37,413 nucleotides of DNA from an uncultured Frankineae bacterium. Lineage in GTDB: Bacteria; Actinomycetota; Actinomycetes; Mycobacteriales; SCTD01. Below the pieces are notes generated by a model that saw only the letters and a program-made list of their open reading frames with translations, searched no databases and had not been told where the DNA came from. The stretch covers positions 1 to 37,413 of the forward strand of contig CADCUE010000140.1 of the NCBI GenBank assembly GCA_902805805.1, read 5' to 3'. Below, piece after piece: positions 7,986 to 15,076 of the stretch; positions within the stretch are counted from its first letter, which is position 1, and every line of letters starts with the position of its first letter. Made by a program: the position numbers and the translations under genes.

Positions 7986-8930
7986 ATGGCCCTGCACGTC
8001 GTCCTCGGCAAGGGTCCCGTCGGCAGCACCCTCGCGGACCGGCTCGTCGACGCCGGCCACGACGTCCGGGTGCTGTCCCGGTCAGGGGGTCGTCCGAGCT
8101 CCCGCGTCGAGCACGTGCCGCTGGACGCCTCCGACGCCGGCGCACTCACCGCCGCCACGCGTGGCGCCGAGGTCCTCTACAACTGCGCGAACCCGCCGTA
8201 CACCCGCTGGGCGGAGCAGTGGCCGCCCGTGGCCGATGCGCTGCTGTGCGCTGCCGAGGCCACGGGCGCCGTCCTCGTCGTCATGGGCAACCTCTACGGC
8301 TACGGCCCGGTCGACGGTCCGATGACCGAGGACCTCCCACTCGCCGCCCCGGGCACGAAGGGCCGCGTGCGCGTCGCCATGTGGCAGGCGGCGCTCGACC
8401 GGCACCGGGCCGGTGCGCTGCGCATGACCGAGGCCCGCGCGTCGGACTTCGTCGGGCCCCGCGTGGTGTCCACCGGGCACCTCGGTGAGCGGGCCGTGCC
8501 GCGCCTGCTCGCGGGGAGGGCGGTCCAGCACATCGCCTCGCCGGACCAGCCCCACAGCTGGACGTCGGTCTCCGACGTCGCCCGCACCCTCGAGGCGCTC
8601 GGTGCCGACGAGCGGGCCTGGGGCCGCGCCTGGCACGTGCCGACCGCACCGCCGGTCACCTTCCGCGAGGCGGTGCACGGGCTGTGCCGCGCGGCGGGGG
8701 TCCCGCCCGTGCGGGTGACCTCGCTGCCGCACGTCGCGCTGCGCGCGGCCGGCTTGTTCGCCCCGATGCTGCGCGAGCTCGAGGAGACCCGCTACCAGTT
8801 CACCCGGCCGTACGTCCTGGACAGCAGCGCTGCGACCAAGACCTTCGCGCTGACGCCGACGCCGCTCGAGCGGACCTTCGCCGACACCGTCGCCTGGTGG
8901 CGGGGACGAGCCGCCGTCAGGAGTGGCTGA
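7986..8930 (+). CDS. NAD(P)-dependent epimerase/dehydratase family oxidoreductase (extended SDR-like)
   Basis: This 314-residue Rossmann-fold protein has the nucleotide-binding loop at the start (VVLGKGPVGSTLADRL). A conserved Asn region (YNCANPPYTRW) and an MGNLYGYG motif replace the usual YxxxK active-site region. This makes it an atypical extended SDR that binds a nucleotide but may not use classical SDR catalysis. A Shine-Dalgarno-like ggagg precedes the ATG. The divergent TetR gene and flanking operators indicate inducible expression, probably by a xenobiotic or metabolite. Its last 14 bases overlap the end of convergent cbs. Confidence 0.85.
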   Translation: MALHVVLGKGPVGSTLADRLVDAGHDVRVLSRSGGRPSSRVEHVPLDASDAGALTAATRGAEVLYNCANPPYTRWAEQWPPVADALLCAAEATGAVLVVMGNLYGYGPVDGPMTEDLPLAAPGTKGRVRVAMWQAALDRHRAGALRMTEARASDFVGPRVVSTGHLGERAVPRLLAGRAVQHIASPDQPHSWTSVSDVARTLEALGADERAWGRAWHVPTAPPVTFREAVHGLCRAAGVPPVRVTSLPHVALRAAGLFAPMLRELEETRYQFTRPYVLDSSAATKTFALTPTPLERTFADTVAWWRGRAAVRSG

Positions 8931-10287
8931 GGTAGCCCAGCAGGTCGGAGCGGGTGATGATCCCGACGGGCTTGCCGTCGTCGAGCACGAGCATCGCCGA
9001 GGCTGCCTCGAGCGCGGCCATGGCCACCTGCAGGTCCTCGCCGGCGCCGACCGTCGGCAGCGCTCGGCTCATGTGCTGCGACAGGGGGGCGTCCAGCGCG
9101 GCCCGGTCGGCGAAGACGGCGTCGAGCAGCTCGCGCTCGACGACCGCGCCGACCACCTCGGCGGCCATGACGGGCGGCTCCTCCTTGACGACCGGCATCT
9201 GGCTGACGCCGTACTCGCGCAGGATCGAGATCGCCGAGCCGACGGTCTCCTCCGGGTGCACGTGCACCAGCTCCGGCAGGTCGGCGCCCTTGCGGTGCAG
9301 GACGTCCCCCACCGTCGGCTGGGTGCTGTCCGGTGTCAGGAAGCCGTAGTCGGCCATCCACTCGTCGTTGTAGATCTTCGACAGGTAGCCGCGGCCCGAG
9401 TCGGGCAGCAGCACCACCACGACGTCGTCCTGCGTCAGCTCCTCGGCCAGCCGGAGACCGGCCGCGACGGCCAGTCCGCACGAGCCGCCCACGAGCAGCG
9501 CCTCCTCGCGGGCCAGGCGCCGCGTCGTGAGGAACGAGTCGCGGTCGCTGACGGCGATGATCCGGTCGGCGATGCTCCGGTCGTACGTCTCCGGCCAGAA
9601 GTCCTCGCCGACGCCCTCGACGAGGTAGGGCCGGCCGCTGCCGCCGGAGTAGACCGACCCCTCGGGATCGGCGCCGATGACCTGCACCCGCCCCTGCGAC
9701 ACCTCCTTGAGGTAGCGGCCGGTGCCGCTGATGGTCCCGCCGGTGCCGACGCCCGCGACGAAGTGCGTCACGAGGCCGTCGGTCTGGGACCAGACCTCGG
9801 GACCGGTCGTCGCGTAGTGCGCCGCGGGGTTGAGCGGGTTGGCGTACTGGTTGGGGTTCCAGCCACCCGGCGTCTCGGCGGCGAGGCGGCGCGACACCGA
9901 GTAGTAGCTGTCCGGGTGCTCCGGCGCGACGGCGGTCGGGCAGACGACGACCTCGGCGCCGTACGCCCGCAGCACCGCGATCTTCTCCGAGCTCATCTTG
10001 TCCGGCATGACGAAGATGCACCGGTAGCCGCGGGAGTTGGCCACGATCGCGAGCCCCACCCCGGTGTTGCCGCTCGTCGGCTCGACGATCGTGCCGCCGG
10101 GCTGGATGAGCCCCTCGCGCTCGGCCGCCTCCACCATGGCCAGCGCGATGCGGTCCTTCACGGACCCGCCGGGGTTGAAGTACTCCACCTTGACGAGCAC
10201 CTGCGGCGCCAGCCCGGCCGCCATCCGGCCCAGCCGGACCAGCGGCGTGTTGCCGACGAGGTCGATGAGCGAGTCGCTGACCTGCAC
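8917..10287 (-). CDS. cbs: Cystathionine beta-synthase
   Basis: This PLP enzyme condenses serine (or an activated serine) with homocysteine to give cystathionine, the first step from methionine toward cysteine. The 456-residue protein has the catalytic domain at about 1-320: PGGSVKDR with the PLP lysine at K44, TSGNTG for the substrate carboxylate, and GVGTGGT for the phosphate. Two CBS regulatory domains follow (about 335-395 and 398-456). The length and layout match mycobacterial Cbs. GTG at 10287 has a GGAAGG-type ribosome site upstream and a minus-strand TAGGCT -10 at 10327-10322. Haem-binding residues of animal CBS are absent, as expected in bacteria. It is convergent and overlapping with the oxidoreductase and divergent from the MBL gene. 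Confidence 0.94.
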   Translation of the reverse strand: MQVSDSLIDLVGNTPLVRLGRMAAGLAPQVLVKVEYFNPGGSVKDRIALAMVEAAEREGLIQPGGTIVEPTSGNTGVGLAIVANSRGYRCIFVMPDKMSSEKIAVLRAYGAEVVVCPTAVAPEHPDSYYSVSRRLAAETPGGWNPNQYANPLNPAAHYATTGPEVWSQTDGLVTHFVAGVGTGGTISGTGRYLKEVSQGRVQVIGADPEGSVYSGGSGRPYLVEGVGEDFWPETYDRSIADRIIAVSDRDSFLTTRRLAREEALLVGGSCGLAVAAGLRLAEELTQDDVVVVLLPDSGRGYLSKIYNDEWMADYGFLTPDSTQPTVGDVLHRKGADLPELVHVHPEETVGSAISILREYGVSQMPVVKEEPPVMAAEVVGAVVERELLDAVFADRAALDAPLSQHMSRALPTVGAGEDLQVAMAALEAASAMLVLDDGKPVGIITRSDLLGYLSHS

Positions 10288-10339
10288 GGGGAGCCTTCCG
10301 ACGGGGGACGAGCGCTCTGGCAGCCTACGGCTGCACCGG

Positions 10340-10375
10340 TACGTTGATCAGCGGTGACAGAGAGGCAGGAGGGGG
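10340..10375 (+). promoter_or_regulatory. Promoter -10 and ribosome site of the MBL–SGNH pair
   Basis: TACGTT at 10340-10345 is a TANNNT -10 candidate. A strong purine-rich ribosome site (aggaggggg, 10367-10375) precedes the ATG at 10380 and decides that start over an ATG 36 bases upstream. Confidence 0.45.
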
Positions 10376-10379
10376 CGAC

Positions 10380-11084
10380 ATGTCGGCCGTGCAGCTCGCG
10401 CCGGGCGTCTGGCGGATCCCTCTGGCGCCGTTCGACCTGCTCAACGCCTTCCTGCTGTCGGGCGACGACGGCAGCCTGACGCTGCTCGACGCCGGGACGA
10501 AGCGGGCGCCGCGCGCGGTCGTCGCCGCCCTCGCCGCCCTCGGCAGGTCGCCCGGGGACGTGACGCACCTGCTGCTGAGCCACGCCCACAACGACCACGC
10601 CGGCGGCGCCCGGGAGCTGCAGCAGTCGTCCGGAGGTCGCGTGCTGGCGCACGAGCGGGAAGCCGTCTACCTGCGGGAGGGCCGGATGCCGACGCCCGAC
10701 CGCTCCACCTCCACCGGCCGCCTGCTGGCCCGCACGTCCGGTGGGGGCTTCGCACCGGTCGAGGTCGACGAGACGTTCGAGGACGGGGCCGAGCTGCCCC
10801 TGTCCGGTGGGCTGCGCGTCGTCCACACCCCCGGGCACACCCCCGGGCACTGCTCGTTCCTGCACGCGGCGAGCGGGGTGCTGCTCACCGGCGACGCGCT
10901 GTTCAACGTGCGGGGGCTGCGCTGGTCGATCAAGACCCCGTGCACCGACATCGCGCTGTCGCGCACCTCGGCGGCCCGTCTCGGCGAGCTCGACTTCGAC
11001 GTGGCCGGCTTCGCGCACGGCGGCCACGTGTCGAGCGGTGCGAGGACGGCCGTCCGGGCCTTCCTCGCCGGACGGTCCTCGTGA
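10380..11084 (+). CDS. Metallo-beta-lactamase fold hydrolase
   Basis: This 234-residue MBL-superfamily protein has the metal motif HAHNDH (H68, H70, D72, H73), a downstream metal histidine in HTPGHTPGH and a bridging aspartate in LTGDALF. The compact size and NAFLL start resemble glyoxalase II-like or general MBL hydrolases; the substrate cannot be assigned. A strong Shine-Dalgarno sequence fixes the start. Its stop overlaps the start of the next gene in a GTGA, so the two are likely translated together. Confidence 0.87.
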   Translation: MSAVQLAPGVWRIPLAPFDLLNAFLLSGDDGSLTLLDAGTKRAPRAVVAALAALGRSPGDVTHLLLSHAHNDHAGGARELQQSSGGRVLAHEREAVYLREGRMPTPDRSTSTGRLLARTSGGGFAPVEVDETFEDGAELPLSGGLRVVHTPGHTPGHCSFLHAASGVLLTGDALFNVRGLRWSIKTPCTDIALSRTSAARLGELDFDVAGFAHGGHVSSGARTAVRAFLAGRSS

Positions 11085-12133
11085 GGGCGCTGACCACCCT
11101 GCCGCGCCCCGGTCCGCGGGCGCGCGACCTGGCCGTCAAGGCGGCGTACGGCACCGGGACGTTCGGTGGCGCGCTCGGCGTGACGTACGCGCTGCTGGTC
11201 ACCGAGGCCAAGCTCGCCCGCAAGGTCATCGGCGTCCCGACGACTCAGGCCCCGCGCGCCGCCGGCTCGTACGGGCGTGGCCGCCGCGGTGCCCGACCGG
11301 TGCACCTGGTCGTGCTCGGCGACTCCGCCGCGGCGGGCCTCGGGTGCACCAGCGCCGACCAGACGCCGGGGGCGCTGCTGGCCGGGGCGATCGCGCGCGA
11401 CCTCCGGCGGCGGGTCGACCTGGAGGTGGTCGCTCAGGTCGGCGCCCGCTCGGCCGACCTCGAGGTGCAGGTGGACCAGGCGCTGAGGCGACCCGTCGAC
11501 GCGGCGGTCATCATCGTCGGCGCCAACGACGTGACCCACCGGGTGCCCATCGCCTCGGCGACCCGCGACCTGCGCCGGGCCGTGCAGGCCCTGCGCGACG
11601 CCGGCGCGGTCGTCGTCGTCGGCACCACCCCGGACCTCGGGTCGGTCAAGCCGCTGATGCAGCCGCTGCGCAGCGTCGCCGCGCAGGTGTCCCGCCGACT
11701 GGCAGCGGGGCAGACGGTCGCCACGGTGGAGGCGGGCGGCTCGGCGGTGTCGCTCGGGGACCTGCTCGGACGGGAGTTCAGCGAGAAGCCGCACCTGTGG
11801 AGCGACGACCGGTTCCACCCGTCGCCGGAGGGCTACACCCGGGTCGTCGACGCGCTGCTGCCCGCGCTGCTGCAGAGCCTGGGCGTCGACATCCCGGTCA
11901 GCGTGCCGATCAGCGACACGGTGCAGGACGTCGAGCTCGCCGCGCGGGTGGCGGCGCGCGAACCCGGTGTCGAGGTCGACCCGCTCCCGGAGCAGGCCGC
12001 GACCGGCCGCCTGGCGCTGCTGCGCCGCCGGCTGCCGCTCGTGGGCCGGGGGGCGCCCGCCGGTCCGACGGAGCCGGCCGAGCTCGCGGCCGAGCTGGCC
12101 GAGCCCGCTGGGACGCCGGGCCCGGGCCACTAG
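11081..12133 (+). CDS. SGNH/GDSL-family hydrolase, membrane-anchored
   Basis: This 350-residue protein starts with a hydrophobic stretch at about residues 25-45, likely an uncleaved N-terminal membrane anchor. An SGNH hydrolase domain follows: block I VVLGDSAAAGLG with the nucleophile Ser, block III VGANDVTH, and block V DRFHPSPEGY with the catalytic Asp and His. Substrates of this family include acyl esters and sugar acetates. The C-terminal ~75 residues are Ala/Glu/Pro-rich and look disordered. It matches the recalled position of Rv1075c, an SGNH esterase beside fadA3 and cbs. The GTG at 11081 is chosen for its 4-base overlap with the MBL stop; the upstream open frame is Arg-rich shadow. 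Confidence 0.86.
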   Translation: MRALTTLPRPGPRARDLAVKAAYGTGTFGGALGVTYALLVTEAKLARKVIGVPTTQAPRAAGSYGRGRRGARPVHLVVLGDSAAAGLGCTSADQTPGALLAGAIARDLRRRVDLEVVAQVGARSADLEVQVDQALRRPVDAAVIIVGANDVTHRVPIASATRDLRRAVQALRDAGAVVVVGTTPDLGSVKPLMQPLRSVAAQVSRRLAAGQTVATVEAGGSAVSLGDLLGREFSEKPHLWSDDRFHPSPEGYTRVVDALLPALLQSLGVDIPVSVPISDTVQDVELAARVAAREPGVEVDPLPEQAATGRLALLRRRLPLVGRGAPAGPTEPAELAAELAEPAGTPGPGH

Positions 12134-12154
12134 AACGACGTTCGGTCAGGGTCG

Positions 12155-12204
12155 TACGCTGCTGGCAGATCCCGGAAGCGCCCCGCCTCCACCGACCTAG
12201 GAGC
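12155..12204 (+). promoter_or_regulatory. Candidate promoter and ribosome site of the thiolase gene
   Basis: TACGCT at 12155-12160 fits a TANNNT -10 box. AGGAG at 12200-12204 is a good ribosome site 4 bases before the GTG at 12209. No convincing -35 is present. Confidence 0.4.
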
Positions 12205-12208
12205 TCAC

Positions 12209-13435
12209 GTGCCCGAAGCCGTCATCGTCGCGACCGCCCGCACGCCCATCGGCCGGGCGTTCAAGGGCTCGCTCAAGGACATCCGTCCGGACGACCTGGC
12301 CACCACGGTGGTGCGCGCCCTGCTCGACAAGGTCCCGGCGCTGGACCCGCACGACATCGACGACCTCATGCTCGGCTGCGGCCTGCCCGGCGGCGAGCAG
12401 GGGATGAACATGGGCCGCGTGGTGGCGGTCAACCTCGGCTACGACTTCCTGCCCGGCACGACCATCACCCGCTACTGCTCCTCGTCGCTGCAGACGACCC
12501 GCATGGCGCTGCACGCGATCCGGGCCGGCGAGGGCGACGTCTTCATCTCCGCCGGCGTCGAGACGGTGAGCCGCTTCGTCAAGGGCAACAGCGACATGAT
12601 CCCGGGGCAGGAGCTCACCAACCCGCTGTTCGCGGAGGCGCAGGCCCGCAGCGCCGCGCTCGCGGAGGGAGGCGTCGACGGCTGGACCGACCCGCGGGAG
12701 GACGGGAAGCTGCCCGACGTCTACATCGCCATGGGCCAGACCGCGGAGAACCTCGCCCGGCTCAAGGGCGTCACGCGGCAGGACATGGACGAGTTCGCCG
12801 CCCGCTCGCAGAACCTCGCGGAGAAGGCCATCGCCAACGGCTTCTTCGAGCGGGAGATCATCCCGGTCACCACCCCTGACGGCACGGTCGTCCGCACCGA
12901 CGACGGTCCCCGTCCCGGGGTCACCGTGGAGGGGATGTCCGGTCTCAAGCCGGTGTTCCGGCCGGACGGCCTCATCACCGCCGGCAACGCCTGCCCGCTC
13001 AACGACGGGGCGTCCGCCGTGCTCGTCATGAGCGACAGCAAGGCGGCCGAGCTGGGTCTGACCCCGCTGGCGCGGATCGTCTCGACGGCCGTGACCGGCC
13101 TGTCCCCGGAGATCATGGGCTACGGCCCCGTCGAGGCCACCCGTCGCGCGCTGCAGCTGGCCGGCATGACGGTCGACGACATCGACCTGTTCGAGATCAA
13201 CGAGGCCTTCGCCGCGCAGGTCATCCCGTCCTACCGCGACCTCGGCATCCCGATCGACAAGCTCAACGTCAACGGCGGCGCCATCGCGCTCGGCCACCCC
13301 TTCGGCTCGACCGGCGCGCGCATCACCGGCACGCTGCTCAACGGCCTGCAGAGCGCGGACAGGACGTTCGGGCTGGAGACGATGTGCGTCGGCGGCGGCA
13401 TGGGCATGGCCATGGTCGTGGAGCGCCTGAGCTAG
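12209..13435 (+). CDS. Acetyl-CoA C-acyltransferase (thiolase, FadA3-like)
   Basis: This thiolase cleaves 3-ketoacyl-CoA to a shortened acyl-CoA plus acetyl-CoA, or runs the reverse condensation. The 408-residue protein has all thiolase catalytic blocks: the nucleophilic cysteine in YCSSSLQT (C90), EINEAFAAQ, the base histidine in GHPFGSTGAR (about H363), and the second cysteine in MCVGGGMG (about C393). YCSSSL in place of the common VCASGL is seen in beta-oxidation FadA/FadI-type enzymes. Its neighbours (SGNH hydrolase, cbs, metB) match the M. tuberculosis fadA3 region as I recall it. Its TAG stop shares four bases (CTAG) with the stop of the convergent small gene. Confidence 0.93.
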   Translation: MPEAVIVATARTPIGRAFKGSLKDIRPDDLATTVVRALLDKVPALDPHDIDDLMLGCGLPGGEQGMNMGRVVAVNLGYDFLPGTTITRYCSSSLQTTRMALHAIRAGEGDVFISAGVETVSRFVKGNSDMIPGQELTNPLFAEAQARSAALAEGGVDGWTDPREDGKLPDVYIAMGQTAENLARLKGVTRQDMDEFAARSQNLAEKAIANGFFEREIIPVTTPDGTVVRTDDGPRPGVTVEGMSGLKPVFRPDGLITAGNACPLNDGASAVLVMSDSKAAELGLTPLARIVSTAVTGLSPEIMGYGPVEATRRALQLAGMTVDDIDLFEINEAFAAQVIPSYRDLGIPIDKLNVNGGAIALGHPFGSTGARITGTLLNGLQSADRTFGLETMCVGGGMGMAMVVERLS

Positions 13436-13923
13436 TCCTGCGGCGTCATCCGACGGCCGGTCCCCCGCCCGGGGGGGCCGGCCGTCTGCGCGCAGGCGTC
13501 ACGTCCGGCGGCCAGGACGTCGGGCAGCCCGAGGGACGCCGCCAACGTGGCCGGGACCTGCTCGCCGAGCAGGTCGACGCGGTGCACGAGGACGTGGGCG
13601 GCCACCCGCCGGGCGGTGTCGTCGTCCGGCGCCGTCCGCACGAGGTCCTCGGACGTGACCGCCAGCTGGTCGGCAAGCGCGAGGTCGCTGTCGAGCCGCG
13701 GCACCTGACGGCGCGGTCTGCCCTCCTGCTCGGCTGCCACGTCGGCGCAGGCCTGCACGAGGTGGGCGACGAGGTCGCCCCGTGACTCCCACGGCGGTGC
13801 CGCCGCGGCGTAGCGCGCCGGTGTCCACAGGCGCAGGCGCTGGACGAGCGACCGGCTCTCGCGGCGCAGGACGCGCACCGGCGCTGCGTTCCCCTCGTCA
13901 CTGCCCTGCGGCCAGGCGTCCAC
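13432..13923 (-). CDS. Hypothetical protein, actinobacterial, unknown function
   Basis: This 163-residue protein has no recognised domain. It starts VDAWPQGSDEGNAAPVRVL and has a basic, Trp-containing first half, then a predicted helical part (WESRGDLVAHLVQACADVAAEQEG; LDSDLALADQLAVTSEDLVR; TARRVAAHVLVHRVDLLG). It shows no signal peptide or membrane segment. GTG at 13923 is preferred because a TACCCT -10 (13935-13930) ends 6 bases upstream, which suggests a leaderless start; the open frame upstream lacks protein-like character. Its stop codon is interlocked with the thiolase stop. Confidence 0.65.
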   Translation of the reverse strand: MDAWPQGSDEGNAAPVRVLRRESRSLVQRLRLWTPARYAAAAPPWESRGDLVAHLVQACADVAAEQEGRPRRQVPRLDSDLALADQLAVTSEDLVRTAPDDDTARRVAAHVLVHRVDLLGEQVPATLAASLGLPDVLAAGRDACAQTAGPPGRGTGRRMTPQD

Positions 13924-13978
13924 CGGCGAAGGGTAGCGAGCAGCCCCCCGCGTCTGGTCTCCCTCCGGGACGCACGCG

Positions 13979-14010
13979 GACGGGCCGCCACCCGGAGGTG
14001 ACGGCCCGTC
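13979..14010 (-). terminator. Strong stem-loop after the Bax inhibitor-like gene
   Basis: GACGGGCCG at 13979-13987 pairs perfectly with CGGCCCGTC at 14002-14010. Inside, CACC and GGTG pair around a CGGA loop. It lies 19 bases past the stop at 14030. There is no T-tract. It could also serve as insulation for the small gene that starts at 13923. Confidence 0.65.
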
Positions 14011-14029
14011 GCACGAGCGGGGACTGCGG

Positions 14030-14818
14030 CTAGTCGCGGCCCTGCAGGTAGGACAGCAGTCGCAGGATCTCGAGGTAGAGGAACACCAGACCGACGACGA
14101 GACCGAAGGCCACGCGCCAGGACTCCTGCTCCGGCACACCGGCGGCGACCATCTTGTCGGCCTGGTCGAAGTCGAGCACGAAGGTCAGTGCACCGAAGAC
14201 GATCAGGCCCAGGCTGACGAGGATGGACAGGCCGAGGTTCTCACCGCGGATGCCGAGCGCGTCACCGTCGCCGAACAGACCGGCCACCAGGTTGAGCACG
14301 ACCAGACCGACCATCCCGAGCAGCCCGAGGGTCACGACCTTCTGGAAGCGCGGGGTCGCGCGCAGGCGGCCGGACCGGTAGCCGACGAGCACGGCCGCGA
14401 AGACGGCCGTCGTGCCGAGCACGGCCTGCACGACGATGCCGCCGCCGAAGGCGGTGGCGTAGACGTGGCTGATCGCGCCGATGAAGACACCCTGCGCCGC
14501 CGCGTAGGCCATGACGAGAGCCGGGCTGACCTGCTTCTTGAAGATGTTGACCAGCGCGAGGACGAAGCCGACGATGCCGGCCAGCGCGATCACGCCGCCA
14601 CCGACGTTCAGGACCCAGGCTGCCGCGCCGGTGACGACCATCGTCCCGAGCAGCAGCCCGGTCTTGACGATGACGTCGTCGAGGGTCATCCGCTGCGGCG
14701 TCGCGTACATCGCGGCGACGTCCTCCGCGGACGGGGCAGGAGCGTGGAACCCGACGCCCTGCTGCAGGCTGCGCGCCAGCGGCTCGCTGCGCGCGAAGAC
14801 GGGGTTGTTGGACTGCAT
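14030..14818 (-). CDS. Bax inhibitor-1/YccA family membrane protein
   Basis: This 262-residue protein has a ~50-residue cytoplasmic N-terminus and about seven hydrophobic helices from residue 52 onward. Its features fit the actinobacterial Bax1-I (YccA-like) family: MTLDDVIVKTGLLLG before helix 1, LDFDQADKMV in the last cytoplasmic loop, and the EILRLLSYLQGRD C-terminus. Members of the wider TMBIM/BsYetJ group conduct calcium; the actinobacterial role is unproven. AGAGGAG lies about 10 bases before the ATG, a slightly long spacing. Confidence 0.9.
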   Translation of the reverse strand: MQSNNPVFARSEPLARSLQQGVGFHAPAPSAEDVAAMYATPQRMTLDDVIVKTGLLLGTMVVTGAAAWVLNVGGGVIALAGIVGFVLALVNIFKKQVSPALVMAYAAAQGVFIGAISHVYATAFGGGIVVQAVLGTTAVFAAVLVGYRSGRLRATPRFQKVVTLGLLGMVGLVVLNLVAGLFGDGDALGIRGENLGLSILVSLGLIVFGALTFVLDFDQADKMVAAGVPEQESWRVAFGLVVGLVFLYLEILRLLSYLQGRD

Positions 14819-14868
14819 CTCTGACGGTCTCCTCTGCTCGGACCACGGACGGGGCCGCGCACCCAGTA

Positions 14869-14887
14869 CAACGCATGAAGTGCGTTG
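14869..14887. promoter_or_regulatory. Perfect 7-base inverted repeat between the tRNA and the Bax gene
   Basis: CAACGCA (14869-14875) and TGCGTTG (14881-14887) are perfect inverted copies around TGAAG. The element lies 23 bases past the tRNA 3' end and about 50 bases before the Bax start. It could end the tRNA transcript or be an operator for the membrane protein gene. Confidence 0.45.
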
Positions 14888-14909
14888 CTTGTGCCCGAAC
14901 CACCGGCCG

Positions 14910-14983
14910 TGCCCCCGGTGGGAGTCGAACCCACACCGAAGAGGCTTTTAAGGCCCCTACCTCTGCCGTTGGGTCACGGGGGC
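14910..14983 (-). tRNA. tRNA with UAA anticodon (Leu-type D-arm) and a short variable loop
   Basis: This is a 74-nt cloverleaf on the minus strand. The acceptor stem GCCCCCG (14983-14977) pairs fully with CGGGGGC (14917-14911). The T-arm is GTGGG-TTCGACT-CCCAC. The anticodon stem GGGGC/GCCTC encloses the loop CTTAAAA, so U33 is followed by anticodon UAA, which reads UUA. The D-arm has a 3-base stem (ACC/GGT) and a 10-base loop with GGCAGA, as in leucine tRNAs, and the discriminator is A. The variable region is only 6 nt (TTCGGT), whereas bacterial tRNA-Leu normally has a long variable arm. CCA is not encoded. A TACCGT -10 box lies at 14998-14993. Confidence 0.85.
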
Positions 14984-15063
14984 GTACGCCCCACGGTAAC
15001 CGCTGAGGAGCGAGGCGCGCACGCTCGGTAGAGGTTCACCCGCACGCCCGTGAGCATCCGGGT

Positions 15064-15076
15064 CACAATGGGCGGG
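15064..15076 (+). promoter_or_regulatory. Candidate leaderless promoter of the MFS–GGDEF/EAL pair
   Basis: CACAAT at 15064-15069 ends 6 bases before the GTG at 15076. No ribosome site is visible. The tRNA promoter points the other way from the same region. Confidence 0.4.

Noticed and set aside
14910..14983. Reading the tRNA as a suppressor for the TAG in greA
   Set aside because: The anticodon is UAA, which reads UUA, not UAG; it cannot decode the greA stop by standard pairing.
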